A stretch of DNA of 64,000 nucleotides from Nematocida parisii ERTm1 (GCF_000250985.1 NW_013524647.1:501533-565532); one strand, 5' to 3'; positions 9,066-19,138 are shown, counted from the stretch's first letter. Numbers and translations: made by a program. The notes: a model not told the origin generated them from the letters alone.

Positions 9066-10784
9066 ATGGCAAATACAAACAAAGGGTCTGAGGATGACAG
9101 ACAAAGGGAGCCATTATTACAAAAAGATGCAGCAGTAGAAAGAATAAGTCCTTCTGACACACTTAGTTTAATGCACGGCTGGAGATTTGTTCCGGACGAG
9201 ATTGAATTAAAGAAGAGAATGCTTTATGCGCTGACAGTTGGGTTTGAGTGCTTATCAATATGGGTGTATAAGCAGATAGTTCCGTATATGGACAAGTACG
9301 GAGGCGAGGACTTTGAAACAACAATATTCCCAAAATTATTAAAGGGCCACACACAGTCAAAATATACCCTGGTAGAAATACGACAGGAAATAGAAAGGAA
9401 TATTGTTGTGTTAGTCAATAGAATATACGGAAAACATGCAGGACGGTTCTTTGGAGAAAAAATAGACAAAGAAGCAATGAAAGATCTGTGCAGTGATAAT
9501 TCAGAGAAAGACACTAGCAGCATACGTGTTTTATACTGTCTATTACAGCTGCTACTCACAGAGATTGAAGAAATAGATATTAGAACAATCGAATTAATAG
9601 TCTGTCTAGCACAAGCACTGGACAGTAGAATATATGATTATTTAACATCATACTTCAACAAAGAAAAAGATCTTCTTTTAGAGATTCTTCTGATTAAAAT
9701 GAACCACAGAGAAATGGGCTTCCCCAAGAAGAATCATTTAACAGAGAAAGACATTCAGAATATATTTGGAGAATTAGAGAAAGTATCTTACACAGAGAAA
9801 GAAGAAGAACAGCTCACAAAAAAAATAATTCTAGAACTTTCAAAGGAAACAGAGGTAGAAGCCTGCATGTTTTTCATGGTGCATGCCCTGGTCTACATAA
9901 ACTGCTGTAAATCAGACGAAGAGATCCTACAGAAGATAATTGATAAATTAGAAAATAAAAACAGAGTGATCCGAGGACAGTGCGTGGTAATTCTACGATC
10001 CTGTCACCAGCACAAGGGAGTGATTGATGCATTGATTAAAGCATCAAATGACCCAGATGATGATATAAAACGACAAATACGAGTGGCTCTATCAGAAGCA
10101 ACCTCAGATTCCAAAGGAAAAAGAGAAGAGTTAATAAACCACTACATAAATTGGCTAAGCGAGAATGAGACAGATTATATTATGCATCTGGCAGGTGTTC
10201 TTACAGCAGCAAAATCCATCAACCACATAAAGCACACAGAATTATACCAGAAGTACTGTAATGGCCTAGAAAAATTACCAATAATGATTCAAACCCATTT
10301 CCTGAGCGGAATAATAAATGTGTTCTCTTTATACATAAACCCAGAAGATCTCATCAAAGAAGAGATCAAAGAAATGGCGATAGATGATAAAAAATCGGGA
10401 ATTGAATTTCCATCACCAGAATTATCACAGAAAATAGAAATTCACTCGTACACACCAGAGAATGCAGTGACAGATTTAGAAAGAATCCTTTTTTCTCTTA
10501 TACAAACAGAAGAAATCCTCATTCCTGTAATAAAAATACTTCCAAAGATGACGGGGTTATTAAGGAGCTCATTCTTAATAAAAGTCCTTCTGGTATTGTA
10601 TGAGAAAGACCCAAAAAGAAACTGGAGGTACTGGACATATTTATTAAGTACAACAGAAGAAGTAAAGCGGGTTATAACAGGAGCAAGTAAAGAGAGAATA
10701 ATTAAACACATAAAAAGACTTACTAAGCACTGGGCTAATATAATACGTAATACAGCAGAGAGGACAAGTAAGGTATTTGAATGA
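9066..10784 (+). CDS. HEAT-repeat-like protein, possibly condensin CAP-G (Ycg1)
   Basis: 572 residues, helical throughout. The start follows TTTTATTTC. The middle (about residues 295-350) reads as paired HEAT helices: KLENKNRVIRGQCVVILRSC, then DALIKASNDPDDDIKRQIRV. This resembles the segment of condensin subunit CAP-G/Ycg1 where a repeat says roughly that the chromosome arms are bound by x-D-K-x-x-x-V-R followed by N-D-x-x-x-x-V-R-R. CAP-G is the HEAT subunit holding DNA in the condensin I ring. The rest is too divergent for a firm call, and another HEAT solenoid (importin, Cdc48 adaptor, Cnd1) is possible. Same strand as the CorA gene, 58 bp downstream. Confidence 0.5.
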   Translation: MANTNKGSEDDRQREPLLQKDAAVERISPSDTLSLMHGWRFVPDEIELKKRMLYALTVGFECLSIWVYKQIVPYMDKYGGEDFETTIFPKLLKGHTQSKYTLVEIRQEIERNIVVLVNRIYGKHAGRFFGEKIDKEAMKDLCSDNSEKDTSSIRVLYCLLQLLLTEIEEIDIRTIELIVCLAQALDSRIYDYLTSYFNKEKDLLLEILLIKMNHREMGFPKKNHLTEKDIQNIFGELEKVSYTEKEEEQLTKKIILELSKETEVEACMFFMVHALVYINCCKSDEEILQKIIDKLENKNRVIRGQCVVILRSCHQHKGVIDALIKASNDPDDDIKRQIRVALSEATSDSKGKREELINHYINWLSENETDYIMHLAGVLTAAKSINHIKHTELYQKYCNGLEKLPIMIQTHFLSGIINVFSLYINPEDLIKEEIKEMAIDDKKSGIEFPSPELSQKIEIHSYTPENAVTDLERILFSLIQTEEILIPVIKILPKMTGLLRSSFLIKVLLVLYEKDPKRNWRYWTYLLSTTEEVKRVITGASKERIIKHIKRLTKHWANIIRNTAERTSKVFE

Positions 10785-10941
10785 GTCTATTATAGGAATG
10801 TACTGAATAAATAACAAGTATAATACACTGCAGTAGAATTAGTGTTTGACTCATTCTGTGGATATATCTTACTGATTAACAAGTAATACGTATTACAGTG
10901 TGTGCTTATTTTTATAACCTTTTATTACTGTAAAAATATTT

Positions 10942-12498
10942 ATGGAAGACAAAATTAGAATTATTTCTACGAAACGGTCGCTTATAGATGAGATAATGCC
11001 GGGTGACTCGTATGAGAATGCGTCAAAAATAAAGAAGGTTTCTGGGGTTTATAGAGAATTCAAGACGTCTGATGTAGAAAACAGTCCAACAACTCCTTGT
11101 CTGTCGATTATGCGTGGGTTAGCATTTGAAGAAATTCGGCGGTCGTGGGAATTTGCGGACTTCTTTCCCACTAAAACTACTGTATCAATGAATAACATGC
11201 ATGGAATAACAAATAAATCACGGCCCAGATCAACAATTACCATGAACCGTGCGTTAGACAAGGGTGCTCCTTATTTAATGTACAGTGTAGATGGGCATAA
11301 GTATTATATAAGAAAGGAGAGGACGACTGATAATGAAGATACAGTTGGTTTTATATACAAGGAAGACTCGCCGATAAAAATATCTTTATACAGGAACACA
11401 GCAGAATTTCTTACTGGTGAGTATTTAGACATAGTAGAATGTACAGAACTAACCCAGCACAGGATACTTCTACCGAATTCATTAGACATGGCCGTGCCTG
11501 AGAAGGGAGGATCTTTTATTCCTGTTCTAAGGGAAATGGAGTCTACCAAAGCCATAAACAACAAGAAGATGTATTTAGATAAAATAGATATGTGTACAGG
11601 TAAAATAGATAATTATATCTTGCAGTGTAAAGACAGTACCAGAAAGTATAAGAGAATATCAAATACGTGGCATCCTCAGCAGTATATTGCAATGAACATA
11701 GATACAGTTGGTATAATTGATTTACGAGAGAAAACGTCAAATACATTTTGGCAGTGCAGGAGTATAGCAAGGCATTATACCACAGATGAACTAAGTCCTA
11801 ATTATACTGTAGAGAAAGGGGCCGAGAGTAAAATATACGTAAATAATGGGAAGGCCCTTGGATCATTTGATATGAGGAATTTAACAACTCTGTACGGCAT
11901 AAAAGACACAGGAGTACATAAAGGGATACTTTCAGTTGGAAAGCATCCTGCAGTATACAATCACAGAGGGCATTTTTACTTCCAGAGTTATTATGACTCA
12001 GACAATCAGATGGTTAAGTTATACAATTTCAACACGAATTATTCCTTTATAGGGTTTGACTGGATTGGCAAGTCAGCTAATCTTCCGTTTACAATGGCTG
12101 CATTTCTCTTTGAGAATAAAATACATATTTATACGGGCGATGGGCAAGTAAATGAGCTACCAATTGTGTGCAAGAAGAGGCCATGTGGCAGACAAGCAAT
12201 GAGCCATGAATTATTACGTCTGTTAAAGAAAGGGAAGGTTTATTCAAGTAAATTACTTAAGAAAAGTTCTCTTCCCAGAATAAATAACTCCGACAATGAT
12301 CCGTACACATTCTTAGAACGGTCATTATTAGACGGGTTTAGGGATCCACTGGATAAATCAGAAGATACGGGAATATCCACGCAACCTAATGATTCTGTTA
12401 AAAAAACCATCCCGTACACAAAAATGATTGAATATTTATCAACAAGTGATATGACGGCACTGGCGAAGGAGAAGTCAAATGAGTTCCCTTCTAAATAA
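10942..12498 (+). CDS. Unassigned protein, possible beta-propeller
   Basis: 518 residues, start in AAATATTTATGG. I do not recognise the family with confidence. The central part has the look of a beta-propeller: a TWHPQQYIAMNIDTVGIIDLR phrase (about residues 235-255), followed by repeated strand-turn-strand units such as KALGSFDMRNL and HIYTGDGQVNELP. The W-H-P...D-x-R pattern recalls RNA polymerase I factor Rrn6/TAF1C, but this is a weak resemblance. The C-terminal 110 residues are Lys/Ser-rich and probably disordered. It is followed in the same direction by PCF11 and the SPT20-like gene, so a transcription-related role would fit the neighbourhood. Confidence 0.6.
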   Translation: MEDKIRIISTKRSLIDEIMPGDSYENASKIKKVSGVYREFKTSDVENSPTTPCLSIMRGLAFEEIRRSWEFADFFPTKTTVSMNNMHGITNKSRPRSTITMNRALDKGAPYLMYSVDGHKYYIRKERTTDNEDTVGFIYKEDSPIKISLYRNTAEFLTGEYLDIVECTELTQHRILLPNSLDMAVPEKGGSFIPVLREMESTKAINNKKMYLDKIDMCTGKIDNYILQCKDSTRKYKRISNTWHPQQYIAMNIDTVGIIDLREKTSNTFWQCRSIARHYTTDELSPNYTVEKGAESKIYVNNGKALGSFDMRNLTTLYGIKDTGVHKGILSVGKHPAVYNHRGHFYFQSYYDSDNQMVKLYNFNTNYSFIGFDWIGKSANLPFTMAAFLFENKIHIYTGDGQVNELPIVCKKRPCGRQAMSHELLRLLKKGKVYSSKLLKKSSLPRINNSDNDPYTFLERSLLDGFRDPLDKSEDTGISTQPNDSVKKTIPYTKMIEYLSTSDMTALAKEKSNEFPSK

Positions 12499-12576
12499 TT
12501 CGTAAATTTACAGTACAAGAAATTTACAGCCGGCCCAGCTAATAATTGCAAATATTTTTATGACAAGAATATTTAC

Positions 12577-13518
12577 ATGGTGGAAGCACAGCAGGAGTAT
12601 TCCTCACTCATTCACAGATGTACTTCCATGAATAAATATACAGTCAAAGCATTACAGGCAGTGGCAGAAACCAATGACCAGTATGCACAGGAAATTGTAC
12701 AGGCAATAAATATAGAACTATCTGGTATTACTAATGAAAATAAAGAAGCTCTGCATTCATTACTACAATTTCTTGGGCAGCACCCGGCGTATTCTTTTAT
12801 TAAAGGGAAAGAGCCTCAGAAGCGAGCGGAAAGTGAAATGGCGGAGCCTGAAAAGAAAAGAAAGATTCAAAAAATTGAGAATTCTTCAAAAATATCTGTG
12901 GCACAAGAACCGAAAATTTCCCAGAAAGAACCGAAAATTTCCCAGAAAAAGCCAGAAATTTTCTATCCATATCCACCGGAATATTTTTTATTTAAGCTAG
13001 TGGACAGGCCAGCGTATACTGCATCATATATTTATTATACAGAGGGAAGGACCAGCAAACAAAATGAGCAGGAAGTACTACCAGATCTGACCAGAGACTA
13101 TTTAGTTACAGCGCATTTAGACCAGGCAATAAAATTACTATATACATCTGCTATTCAGTGTAAAGTATGCGGCATGCGATTTGATTCTCTTTCAGTGTAC
13201 ACGGCGCATGCAGAGATTCACCAGAAGAAAACACACATAACCCGAAATTCTAGTGATATTTCCATGTGGCAGAGTTGGCTATTAGAACCCACGCAGTGGA
13301 CGCAGACAGAACAAAAAGTGTCAGTTAATTTAAAATCAACAATTCAAGAAAAAGTATCAACTGTTCCTGTAAGGGGTGATAGAGACCAGAAATGCACGAT
13401 TTGTGGTGATGGATTTGAAATAATTTGGAGCGATGAGAATGAGTGTTGGTCATTCAATGATGCCTTAGTGGTCCGTACCATGCCCAGAGAGATTTCTCAT
13501 AAAAGGTGTGTCTCATGA
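12577..13518 (+). CDS. PCF11: Pre-mRNA cleavage complex II protein Pcf11, shortened
   Basis: 313 residues, about half the length of yeast Pcf11. The C-terminal half shows the Pcf11 signature. The first zinc finger is C-x2-C (about residues 195-198, CKVCGMRF) followed by a His pair (about 211-215). Then comes a WQSWLLEPTQW segment matching the conserved S-R-x-W-Y-x-x-x-x-x-W, and a second zinc site CTICGDGFEIIW (about 273) with a downstream H-x-x-C. The N-terminal 65 residues look like a truncated CTD-interacting domain (helices NKYTVKALQAVAETN and ENKEALHSLLQFLGQ). A Lys-rich linker contains two tandem EPKISQK units (21-bp DNA repeat, about 12905-12947). Pcf11 couples RNA polymerase II CTD binding to cleavage and termination; its partner Pfs2 is at 52933. 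Confidence 0.85.
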   Translation: MVEAQQEYSSLIHRCTSMNKYTVKALQAVAETNDQYAQEIVQAINIELSGITNENKEALHSLLQFLGQHPAYSFIKGKEPQKRAESEMAEPEKKRKIQKIENSSKISVAQEPKISQKEPKISQKKPEIFYPYPPEYFLFKLVDRPAYTASYIYYTEGRTSKQNEQEVLPDLTRDYLVTAHLDQAIKLLYTSAIQCKVCGMRFDSLSVYTAHAEIHQKKTHITRNSSDISMWQSWLLEPTQWTQTEQKVSVNLKSTIQEKVSTVPVRGDRDQKCTICGDGFEIIWSDENECWSFNDALVVRTMPREISHKRCVS

Positions 13519-13559
13519 ATAAATCCTTTAAAATAATTTCTGTTTAATTTAATAGTCGT

Positions 13560-14897
13560 ATGACAGACGACTTTTTCGAAATATTCTTAGAGGAGGAAGT
13601 AACGAAAGAAATATCAAAGAATGAATTTAAAGATGCGCAGACACAAAATTTAAAGAGGAGGTGTGCTGAGTATTATACGGCTCAAAAGAGAAAGTGGGAG
13701 ACCTTCAAATCCTTCTCTTATGGGTTTAATCCAATTGAGAAGTTCAGAGATGTTCCTGCTGTATGTACAGTATCTTTATATCCAGAGTATGTGATAGTAG
13801 GGCCAGTAGAGAAAGAAGGTATAAAACACAACTACACAGATGTAATAAACACGCTGTTAAGTTACATTAACAGGAACATAATACATCCGTACCTATTAGA
13901 CTTATTAGACAGAGGAGACTATCCATTCTATGACAACCATATTGTAATAGAAGTAGTGGACCACAGGGATGTAGAACCAATTTCCAGTAGAGTATTATTA
14001 CGTGGTACTATTGCTGGGTTACCGTATACGCAAGGCCTACTTCTATCAACAAAAACAGATGAAGTCACAGAGTCTGAGTTATATGCTAAAACAGCCACTA
14101 TTTGTTTAGACCCATCCCCAGAAGTATTTGAATTATTAAAGATACAGGATTATAATGTAAAGAAGTATGACAGAATGAAGATAGACAAGAAGCAAAAGAT
14201 AAAACTACAAATTGGAGGGATAATAAAGGAGTACAGGAGAACTGAGAATACAAAAAAAAATGAAGTGTACATGGGGTTAGAGAGAAGTATTAATCCAAGG
14301 ATATACAGGACAACTAAATTTATAGGGGGAAATATTCATTATTCTATAAATGCAGTTGCAAATACGGATTATATTGAAGTAATATTCAGGAAAGGAGACG
14401 TAATCAACACAGCAACAGGTGGATTTATATCCAAAAGGAAATTCACATCACCCGGTCAGATAGATATGTACATTGACAGTGTAAAGAAATTATTGGAGAT
14501 GTACCATACAGATTTAAAGTGTATATGCGATGTATCTGCTAATCCCAGAAAGACAAAGCAGTATACATCACCGTATCAGAGACAGACTCCAGATGATGGA
14601 GATAGAAGGGCAGGTGGATTTATATCTCCTAAAATTCCAACGGTAGGGCAGAGTTCAATGGAGAGGCGTATTCGGTATATAAAACCAAAGACAATTGAAG
14701 ACCATCACAGCATAAATATAAATGAAAGGGGTCAGGGCATAAATATAAATGAAAGGGGTCAAGGCATAAATATAAATGAAAGGGGTCAGGGCATAAATAT
14801 GAATGAAAGGGGTCAGGGCAGTGTATGGGACACTTCTTCAACCCCAAAGGAGATGGATGATTTTAATTTTGACTATGTGAACAAAAAATTTACATAA
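13560..14897 (+). CDS. SPT20: Spt20-like SAGA subunit
   Basis: 445 residues. Residues about 80-160 match the Spt20/p38IP core: helices around LLSYINRNIIHPYLLDLLDRG, then the hallmark strand FYDNHIVIEVVDHR, then an R-V-L-L-R-G-T-I strand and C-L-D-P-S-P-E in place of the usual L-x-P-T-x-E. Spt20 holds the SAGA coactivator together. The C-terminal 120 residues are low-complexity and carry four tandem copies of a nine-residue unit I-N-x-N-E-R-G-Q-G. The start at 13560 follows PCF11 by 41 bp on the same strand. The assignment rests mainly on the FYDNH...DHR block; a divergent paralog is possible. Confidence 0.65.
   Translation: MTDDFFEIFLEEEVTKEISKNEFKDAQTQNLKRRCAEYYTAQKRKWETFKSFSYGFNPIEKFRDVPAVCTVSLYPEYVIVGPVEKEGIKHNYTDVINTLLSYINRNIIHPYLLDLLDRGDYPFYDNHIVIEVVDHRDVEPISSRVLLRGTIAGLPYTQGLLLSTKTDEVTESELYAKTATICLDPSPEVFELLKIQDYNVKKYDRMKIDKKQKIKLQIGGIIKEYRRTENTKKNEVYMGLERSINPRIYRTTKFIGGNIHYSINAVANTDYIEVIFRKGDVINTATGGFISKRKFTSPGQIDMYIDSVKKLLEMYHTDLKCICDVSANPRKTKQYTSPYQRQTPDDGDRRAGGFISPKIPTVGQSSMERRIRYIKPKTIEDHHSININERGQGININERGQGININERGQGINMNERGQGSVWDTSSTPKEMDDFNFDYVNKKFT
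14707..14820 (+). repeat. Four tandem 27-bp units inside the SPT20-like gene
   Basis: Unit ATAAATATAAATGAAAGGGG plus TCAGGGC, nearly identical in four copies with only single-base differences (AAGG for AGGG; ATG for ATA in the last). It stays in frame and encodes the unit INxNERGQG. Near-identity suggests recent expansion by slippage or unequal exchange. Confidence 0.9.
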
Positions 14898-15076
14898 TTA
14901 TCAATAAGTCATGAGCTTAATCATAATTTATAATGCATATTATAATATATAATAAGAAGTAACACACAATTTAATAAACCATGCGTAATAAGTAATAAGT
15001 TTTATATTTATATAAGTACAGCATAAATCTATTTTTATTTTTAGTACAATAATCAGTATATAATGCACTATGTAAT

Positions 15077-15160
15077 ACAATTTATTACATATTGTGCAAT
15101 AAATTTACAGTAAAGTATATAATTTATTACATATTGTGCAATAAATTTACAGTAAAGTAT
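15077..15160. repeat. Two tandem 41-bp AT-rich units
   Basis: The phrase AATTTATTACATATTGTGCA followed by ATAAATTTACAGTAAAGTAT occurs twice head to tail just upstream of the PITH gene start. The core TTTATTacatattgtgcAATAAA is a near-palindrome. Confidence 0.85.
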
Positions 15161-15174
15161 AAATTTATATTTTT

Positions 15175-15747
15175 ATGGGGTGTACAGCAGACTGTGTGTG
15201 TAATGATGGAGTACCATCTAAATCATTATTTTCATCGATAGATATAGACAAAGTAACAACAATCAATGAAAAGGACAAAGATAGTTGTAAGGAATTACTT
15301 AAGAGGAGTGAATCAATAAGAAATGTAAAAATGTCAGCACACTCTAAGAGCAACAAAGGATTAGTCATTAAAATACCTTTTATATGCAAGGTATTACTAA
15401 ATAGGATAGAGATAATGACTACATTCACTAAAATAGAAGTATTTATTAACAATCAGTACGTCACACTAACATATAAACCAAAAGTACCTGAAGAGTATTT
15501 CCTACCAGGAGGTGATCATATATTCCCCATAACAATACCAGCGTATAAGCATAAGTCAGTAGATACATTAACCATAAGACTATCTAATAATGATGAGTAT
15601 GGATCTATTGGATATCTCTGTATATGTGGAGTAGTTACAGGCAAATTACCCAAGGCCATAAATGTATCGTATGAGTTATACGGCCTACCAGAGAATACAA
15701 AATCATTCAGCAAAGAAACCACCAGCACAGAAACACATAAAAATTAA
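15175..15747 (+). CDS. PITH-domain protein
   Basis: 190 residues, start in ATTTTTATGG. The fold pattern matches the PITH domain, the C-terminal proteasome-interacting module of thioredoxin-like protein TXNL1 and its relatives. It shows an N-terminal C-x-D region and INEKD, then the strand IKIPFICKVLLNRIEI (matching I-x-F-x-x-x-V-K-L-x-S-I-x-I), a following K-I-E-V-F-I-N strand, and a late LTIRLSNND-x-GSIGYLCICG corresponding to the terminal strands. No thioredoxin domain is present, so it is a stand-alone PITH protein as in many fungi. Role in proteasome association is inferred from the family. Confidence 0.6.
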   Translation: MGCTADCVCNDGVPSKSLFSSIDIDKVTTINEKDKDSCKELLKRSESIRNVKMSAHSKSNKGLVIKIPFICKVLLNRIEIMTTFTKIEVFINNQYVTLTYKPKVPEEYFLPGGDHIFPITIPAYKHKSVDTLTIRLSNNDEYGSIGYLCICGVVTGKLPKAINVSYELYGLPENTKSFSKETTSTETHKN

Positions 15748-16330
15748 CATTATAATATATTATACATAGTGTATTAAGTCATATACATTATACAGTATAT
15801 ATTATACATAGTGTAATAAGTAGTGTACAATATACAGTATATATTATACATAGTGTAATAAGTGTATTATATATTATACATTGTGTATTGCTTATAGTAT
15901 GTTATATATTATACATAGTGTAATAAGTCATATACAATATACAGTATATAGTGTAATAAGTGTAATAAGTAGTATATTATATACAGTATATATTACATAT
16001 TGTGTATTATATAATATACATAGTGTAATAAGTAGTGTACTGTATATTATGTATTACTTATTACTTATAGTTTATTATATATTACTTATTACTTATAGTT
16101 TATTATATATTATATATAGTATAGATTATAACTTATTATACTATGCCTAATAAGTAGTATATTACTTATTATACATTGTGTATTATATATTACTTATTAT
16201 ATATTGTGTATTATATATTACTTATATTATAAATTGTTTATTTTTCATTATCTCTGTTAACTATTCATTACTTATTACATATTGTGTATTATATATTACT
16301 TATTATATATTGTGTAATAAATAATATTTT
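15748..16330. repeat. Island of GTGTAATAAGT palindromic repeats
   Basis: About 15 copies of ACATAGTGTAATAAGT or its variants, spaced by TATTATATATTAC filler. The core TTACACNNNGTGTAA is palindromic and recurs in at least eight other intergenic islands and inside some genes. An open frame at 15881-16150 is made entirely of repeat sequence and is not a gene. Confidence 0.9.
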
Positions 16331-16333
16331 TAT

Positions 16334-16717
16334 ATGAAACCTTCTCTACTTATTAAGTGTTTAGGTTATGGCTTAAATAGAACCCTTGTTATAAGCAGTA
16401 ATTCACTGATTGGTGTACAATTTACACAGAATATTCTGCCTATAATAAGCAATTCTAACGAAATAATCACAAATAATGAATTTATAACAGTAAATTATAG
16501 AATAAAACTTAGTAGTACATGTCCATTAAGTATTGAATCAGGCCTTCACATAGCAAATGTGATTGCAGTTGATAATGAAATGACTAATAAGCGTATTGTA
16601 TATAACAGACCAATTGTACCTGATTTTACTACTCCTTATTTAGTGTTTGGCATATGTGGAGGAGTAATTGTGTGCATTATTAGTGCATTTAGTAAAGTAT
16701 TATTACACATAGTATAA
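16334..16717 (+). CDS. Small single-pass membrane protein, unknown
   Basis: 127 residues, start in TTTTTATATG. It has an N-terminal soluble part of about 95 residues rich in I/N/S with beta character (TLVISSNSLIGVQF, FITVNYRIKL), then one membrane segment YLVFGICGGVIVCIISAF near the C-terminus. Two cysteines sit in the anchor. I do not recognise a family; a type I or tail-anchored ER protein (for example a translocon- or signal-peptidase-associated subunit) would fit the shape only. Flanked on both sides by repeat islands. Confidence 0.6.
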   Translation: MKPSLLIKCLGYGLNRTLVISSNSLIGVQFTQNILPIISNSNEIITNNEFITVNYRIKLSSTCPLSIESGLHIANVIAVDNEMTNKRIVYNRPIVPDFTTPYLVFGICGGVIVCIISAFSKVLLHIV

Positions 16718-17180
16718 TAAGTAATATATAATACATAATGTATAATAAATAATAGAATATATTAACACTTAACACACTATATATAATATATAATATATAT
16801 TGTATAGTTATTACTTAGTATGTATAGTATAATAAATAATAGAATATATTAATACTTATTACACTATGTATATTATATATTAACACTTATTACACTATGT
16901 ATATTATATAATATATTACTGATTACTTATTACACTATGTGTATTATATATTACGGATTACTGATTACTTATTACACTATATATTATACATTGTATAGTT
17001 ATTACTGATTACTTAATACTTATTACACTATGTGTATTATATATTACTTATTACTTATTACACTATATATTATACATTGTGTATTATATATCACTTATTA
17101 CACTATGTTATATTACTAAATGCACTATGTTATATTACTTATTACACTATGTGTATTATATATTACTTATTACTTATTGT
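16718..17180. repeat. Second repeat island, mainly reverse orientation
   Basis: Repeats of ACTTATTACACTATGTGTATT (the reverse complement of the unit at 15.8 kb) separated by TATATTAC filler. The open frame starting at 17032 is largely repeat-derived. Confidence 0.85.
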
Positions 17181-17366
17181 GTTTAATATTTTTGTTAATT
17201 CTTCATTACTTATTAGTATATATCTAATATATTTTGCTTTTATGATTGACTTGTCTGTTATTATGTTCATTTTTCTGTCTATTCTTATCTTGCCTGTATA
17301 CGCCTTGTTGTTTATTAATTCAACAGAATTGGCTTGGTTTATTATACGGATAGACTTACTAAGCAT
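17163..17366 (-). CDS. Possible small hydrophilic protein, unknown
   Basis: 67 residues if started at 17366 (MLSKSIRI). Basic and hydrophilic, with its last codons inside the repeat island. The opposite strand is also partly open and would be very hydrophobic, which is expected of an antisense shadow. It is divergent from the gene at 17380 with only 13 bp between the starts. No family recognised; it may not be real. Confidence 0.25.
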   Translation of the reverse strand: MLSKSIRIINQANSVELINNKAYTGKIRIDRKMNIITDKSIIKAKYIRYILISNEELTKILNTISNK

Positions 17367-17379
17367 TAAATAATTTTTT

Positions 17380-18216
17380 ATGAAAAGACTCACAGGAAGA
17401 AAGCCTGCATTTAAGCCAATCCTACAGGAAAATAAAGAATCAGAATTACCTTGGCATAAAATAGAAGGATTCTCTGGGTGGTTCATTTATAAAATGTCGA
17501 AATATTTCTCATTGGGAATATTCCCCACGGGAAGTACAGAAATTAAAGGAAGAAAGCTTAGAGCCAGAAATAAAATAAATTTATCAAAGGTGTACGGTGA
17601 AATATCTGTGTTAGACTTAGATAATATAAGTACAGTTAAGGGATCCCTTAATAATTGTATAATTAACACAGTTGGTATTAAAAATACTGTTATTTCTGAT
17701 GAATTATGGCGAATTATTAGGAGGGCAAAAAGAATAATTCTTAATAACGTAAATATAAAAAATTTTAAGGAAGAGAATTTTAAAAATGCAACTTCCATAG
17801 ACATATTAGGGAGTACGGTTAAACAGATAGGAAATAGAATAATTGATTTAATAACCATAAATATTAAAAGGGTTAGAATAGCAGACAAGAACATTTTAAT
17901 ATTTTGGGATGAGAGTAAGTGCAGTACTTGTGTAATAAGATATTTTGATGTGTACAGGATAATCCAAAGAATCCCAGTTATTAGAATAATTCATTTTGAT
18001 GGGATTGAGATTACCATTGCAATTATAAAGGAATTAAGGAGGCATCCTATTACTACTGTTAAGTTAATTGGTTGTAGGATACACCCCATTAAGATATATG
18101 ATTTAGTATCTACATGTGAGAAGTATTTAATTTATATTGAATTTAATAAGACAGCTGTACCTATCTCTACTGTAGAATATTTAAGAAGTAAAAACCTAGT
18201 AGTTACTGTGCTATAA
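17380..18216 (+). CDS. Unknown Ile-rich protein, LRR-like pattern
   Basis: 278 residues, start in TTTTTTATG. Regular spacing of I/L/V with N or C (for example SVLDLDNISTVKGSLNNCII, RIILNNVNIKNF, SIDILGSTVKQI, VKLIGCRIHPI) suggests a leucine-rich-repeat-like solenoid of five to seven turns. No signal peptide or membrane segment. The basic N-terminus contains W-H-K and a G-W-F pair. Function unknown. Confidence 0.65.
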   Translation: MKRLTGRKPAFKPILQENKESELPWHKIEGFSGWFIYKMSKYFSLGIFPTGSTEIKGRKLRARNKINLSKVYGEISVLDLDNISTVKGSLNNCIINTVGIKNTVISDELWRIIRRAKRIILNNVNIKNFKEENFKNATSIDILGSTVKQIGNRIIDLITINIKRVRIADKNILIFWDESKCSTCVIRYFDVYRIIQRIPVIRIIHFDGIEITIAIIKELRRHPITTVKLIGCRIHPIKIYDLVSTCEKYLIYIEFNKTAVPISTVEYLRSKNLVVTVL

Positions 18217-18600
18217 ATAAAAAATAACGGTATTTAAATTAACTTGAACAGAATGGTTATTTATTATTGTTGTTTATCCACTGTTACATAGCTGAAGCTC
18301 AGTCAATTTTTTAATATTCTCATATTATGTGGCTTTATACATCTGTGTATTATAGTCACATACGACTTCGTATAGGTAGGCCTGTGACTCTCACGTTCTG
18401 TATGCTTGGTTGTATAATAAAAACTGCCAATTGCTTCCAAATAAACCAATTAAGCATTCTTAAACTAGTTACTAATATAAAACACCCCAGAATAATTGGT
18501 TAATTATAAAAAACTGTTGGTTAATTATAAAGAATGTTTTATAAATTCAAAATCAGATTATAAAAAAGTTATTTAATACGAAGGAATACTGTTTTTTATT
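18217..18600. other. Intergenic, no gene seen
   Basis: 384 bp. One less AT-rich patch (18355-18415, ACGACTTCGTATAGGTAGGC) resembles the sequence near 63775 (TGACTTCGCATAGATATGTG) and may be a dispersed relic. A direct repeat GGTTAATTATAAA occurs at about 18497 and 18521. Confidence 0.5.
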
Positions 18601-19032
18601 ATGGGGAGCAACGGTTTGTCTAAAATAGGCAAAGGTAAAAGAGGCCATTCTAATGATATAAGAATGGATGAAGACAGTGACCCGTTTTCTATTCACAATG
18701 ACATACAGAAGGAAATAGAAAAGAATCAGAGTATAATAAATGAAAATCTTAATAAAATGAAGCACACAGTAAAATTATTTAAAGGTGTTGATAAAGAGAA
18801 TATATCTGTAGAAGAAGCAGTGACAGCAAATGATACAAATGTAAGAGTTACTGTTAAACAAAAGGAAAAAAGTGGAAGGGGAAATAATAAATCAAGCAAT
18901 TCACAGGATATAGATAAGCAATTTTCAATAGGAAATGATAAAAAAGTAAAAAATGCAGTTTTAGAAGGGGCAGTCCTTGTTGTGTATTTAGAGAAGGGGA
19001 GTCCATCAAATAGAACCATTGAAGTGTCATAA
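18601..19032 (+). CDS. Small hydrophilic protein, unknown
   Basis: 143 residues, start in TTTTTATTATG. Basic Gly/Lys leader, then a probable coiled coil (about residues 32-62, HNDIQKEIEKNQSIINENLN), then a K/S/N-rich linker and a C-terminal beta-like stretch (VLEGAVLVVYLEKGS). No signal peptide, anchor or cysteine. I do not recognise it. The D-P-F followed by a coiled coil faintly recalls the N-terminus of syntaxin-6-type SNAREs, but there is no membrane anchor. Confidence 0.5.
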   Translation: MGSNGLSKIGKGKRGHSNDIRMDEDSDPFSIHNDIQKEIEKNQSIINENLNKMKHTVKLFKGVDKENISVEEAVTANDTNVRVTVKQKEKSGRGNNKSSNSQDIDKQFSIGNDKKVKNAVLEGAVLVVYLEKGSPSNRTIEVS

Positions 19033-19138
19033 GATATAAAATATATATTTACTACAAATAAATTACAGTATTTTTAATTAAAGTATAATTATTTATTCTT
19101 TAAGCGTACTTAAACATAAAAATGAATACTTTTTAATT

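Noticed and set aside
15881-16150. 89-residue ORF
   Set aside because: Built wholly from the AT-rich repeat; composition I/Y/L/S only.
17032-17373. 113-residue hydrophobic ORF
   Set aside because: The first half is repeat-derived and the second half is antisense to a hydrophilic frame. Hydrophobicity follows from AT-rich composition.
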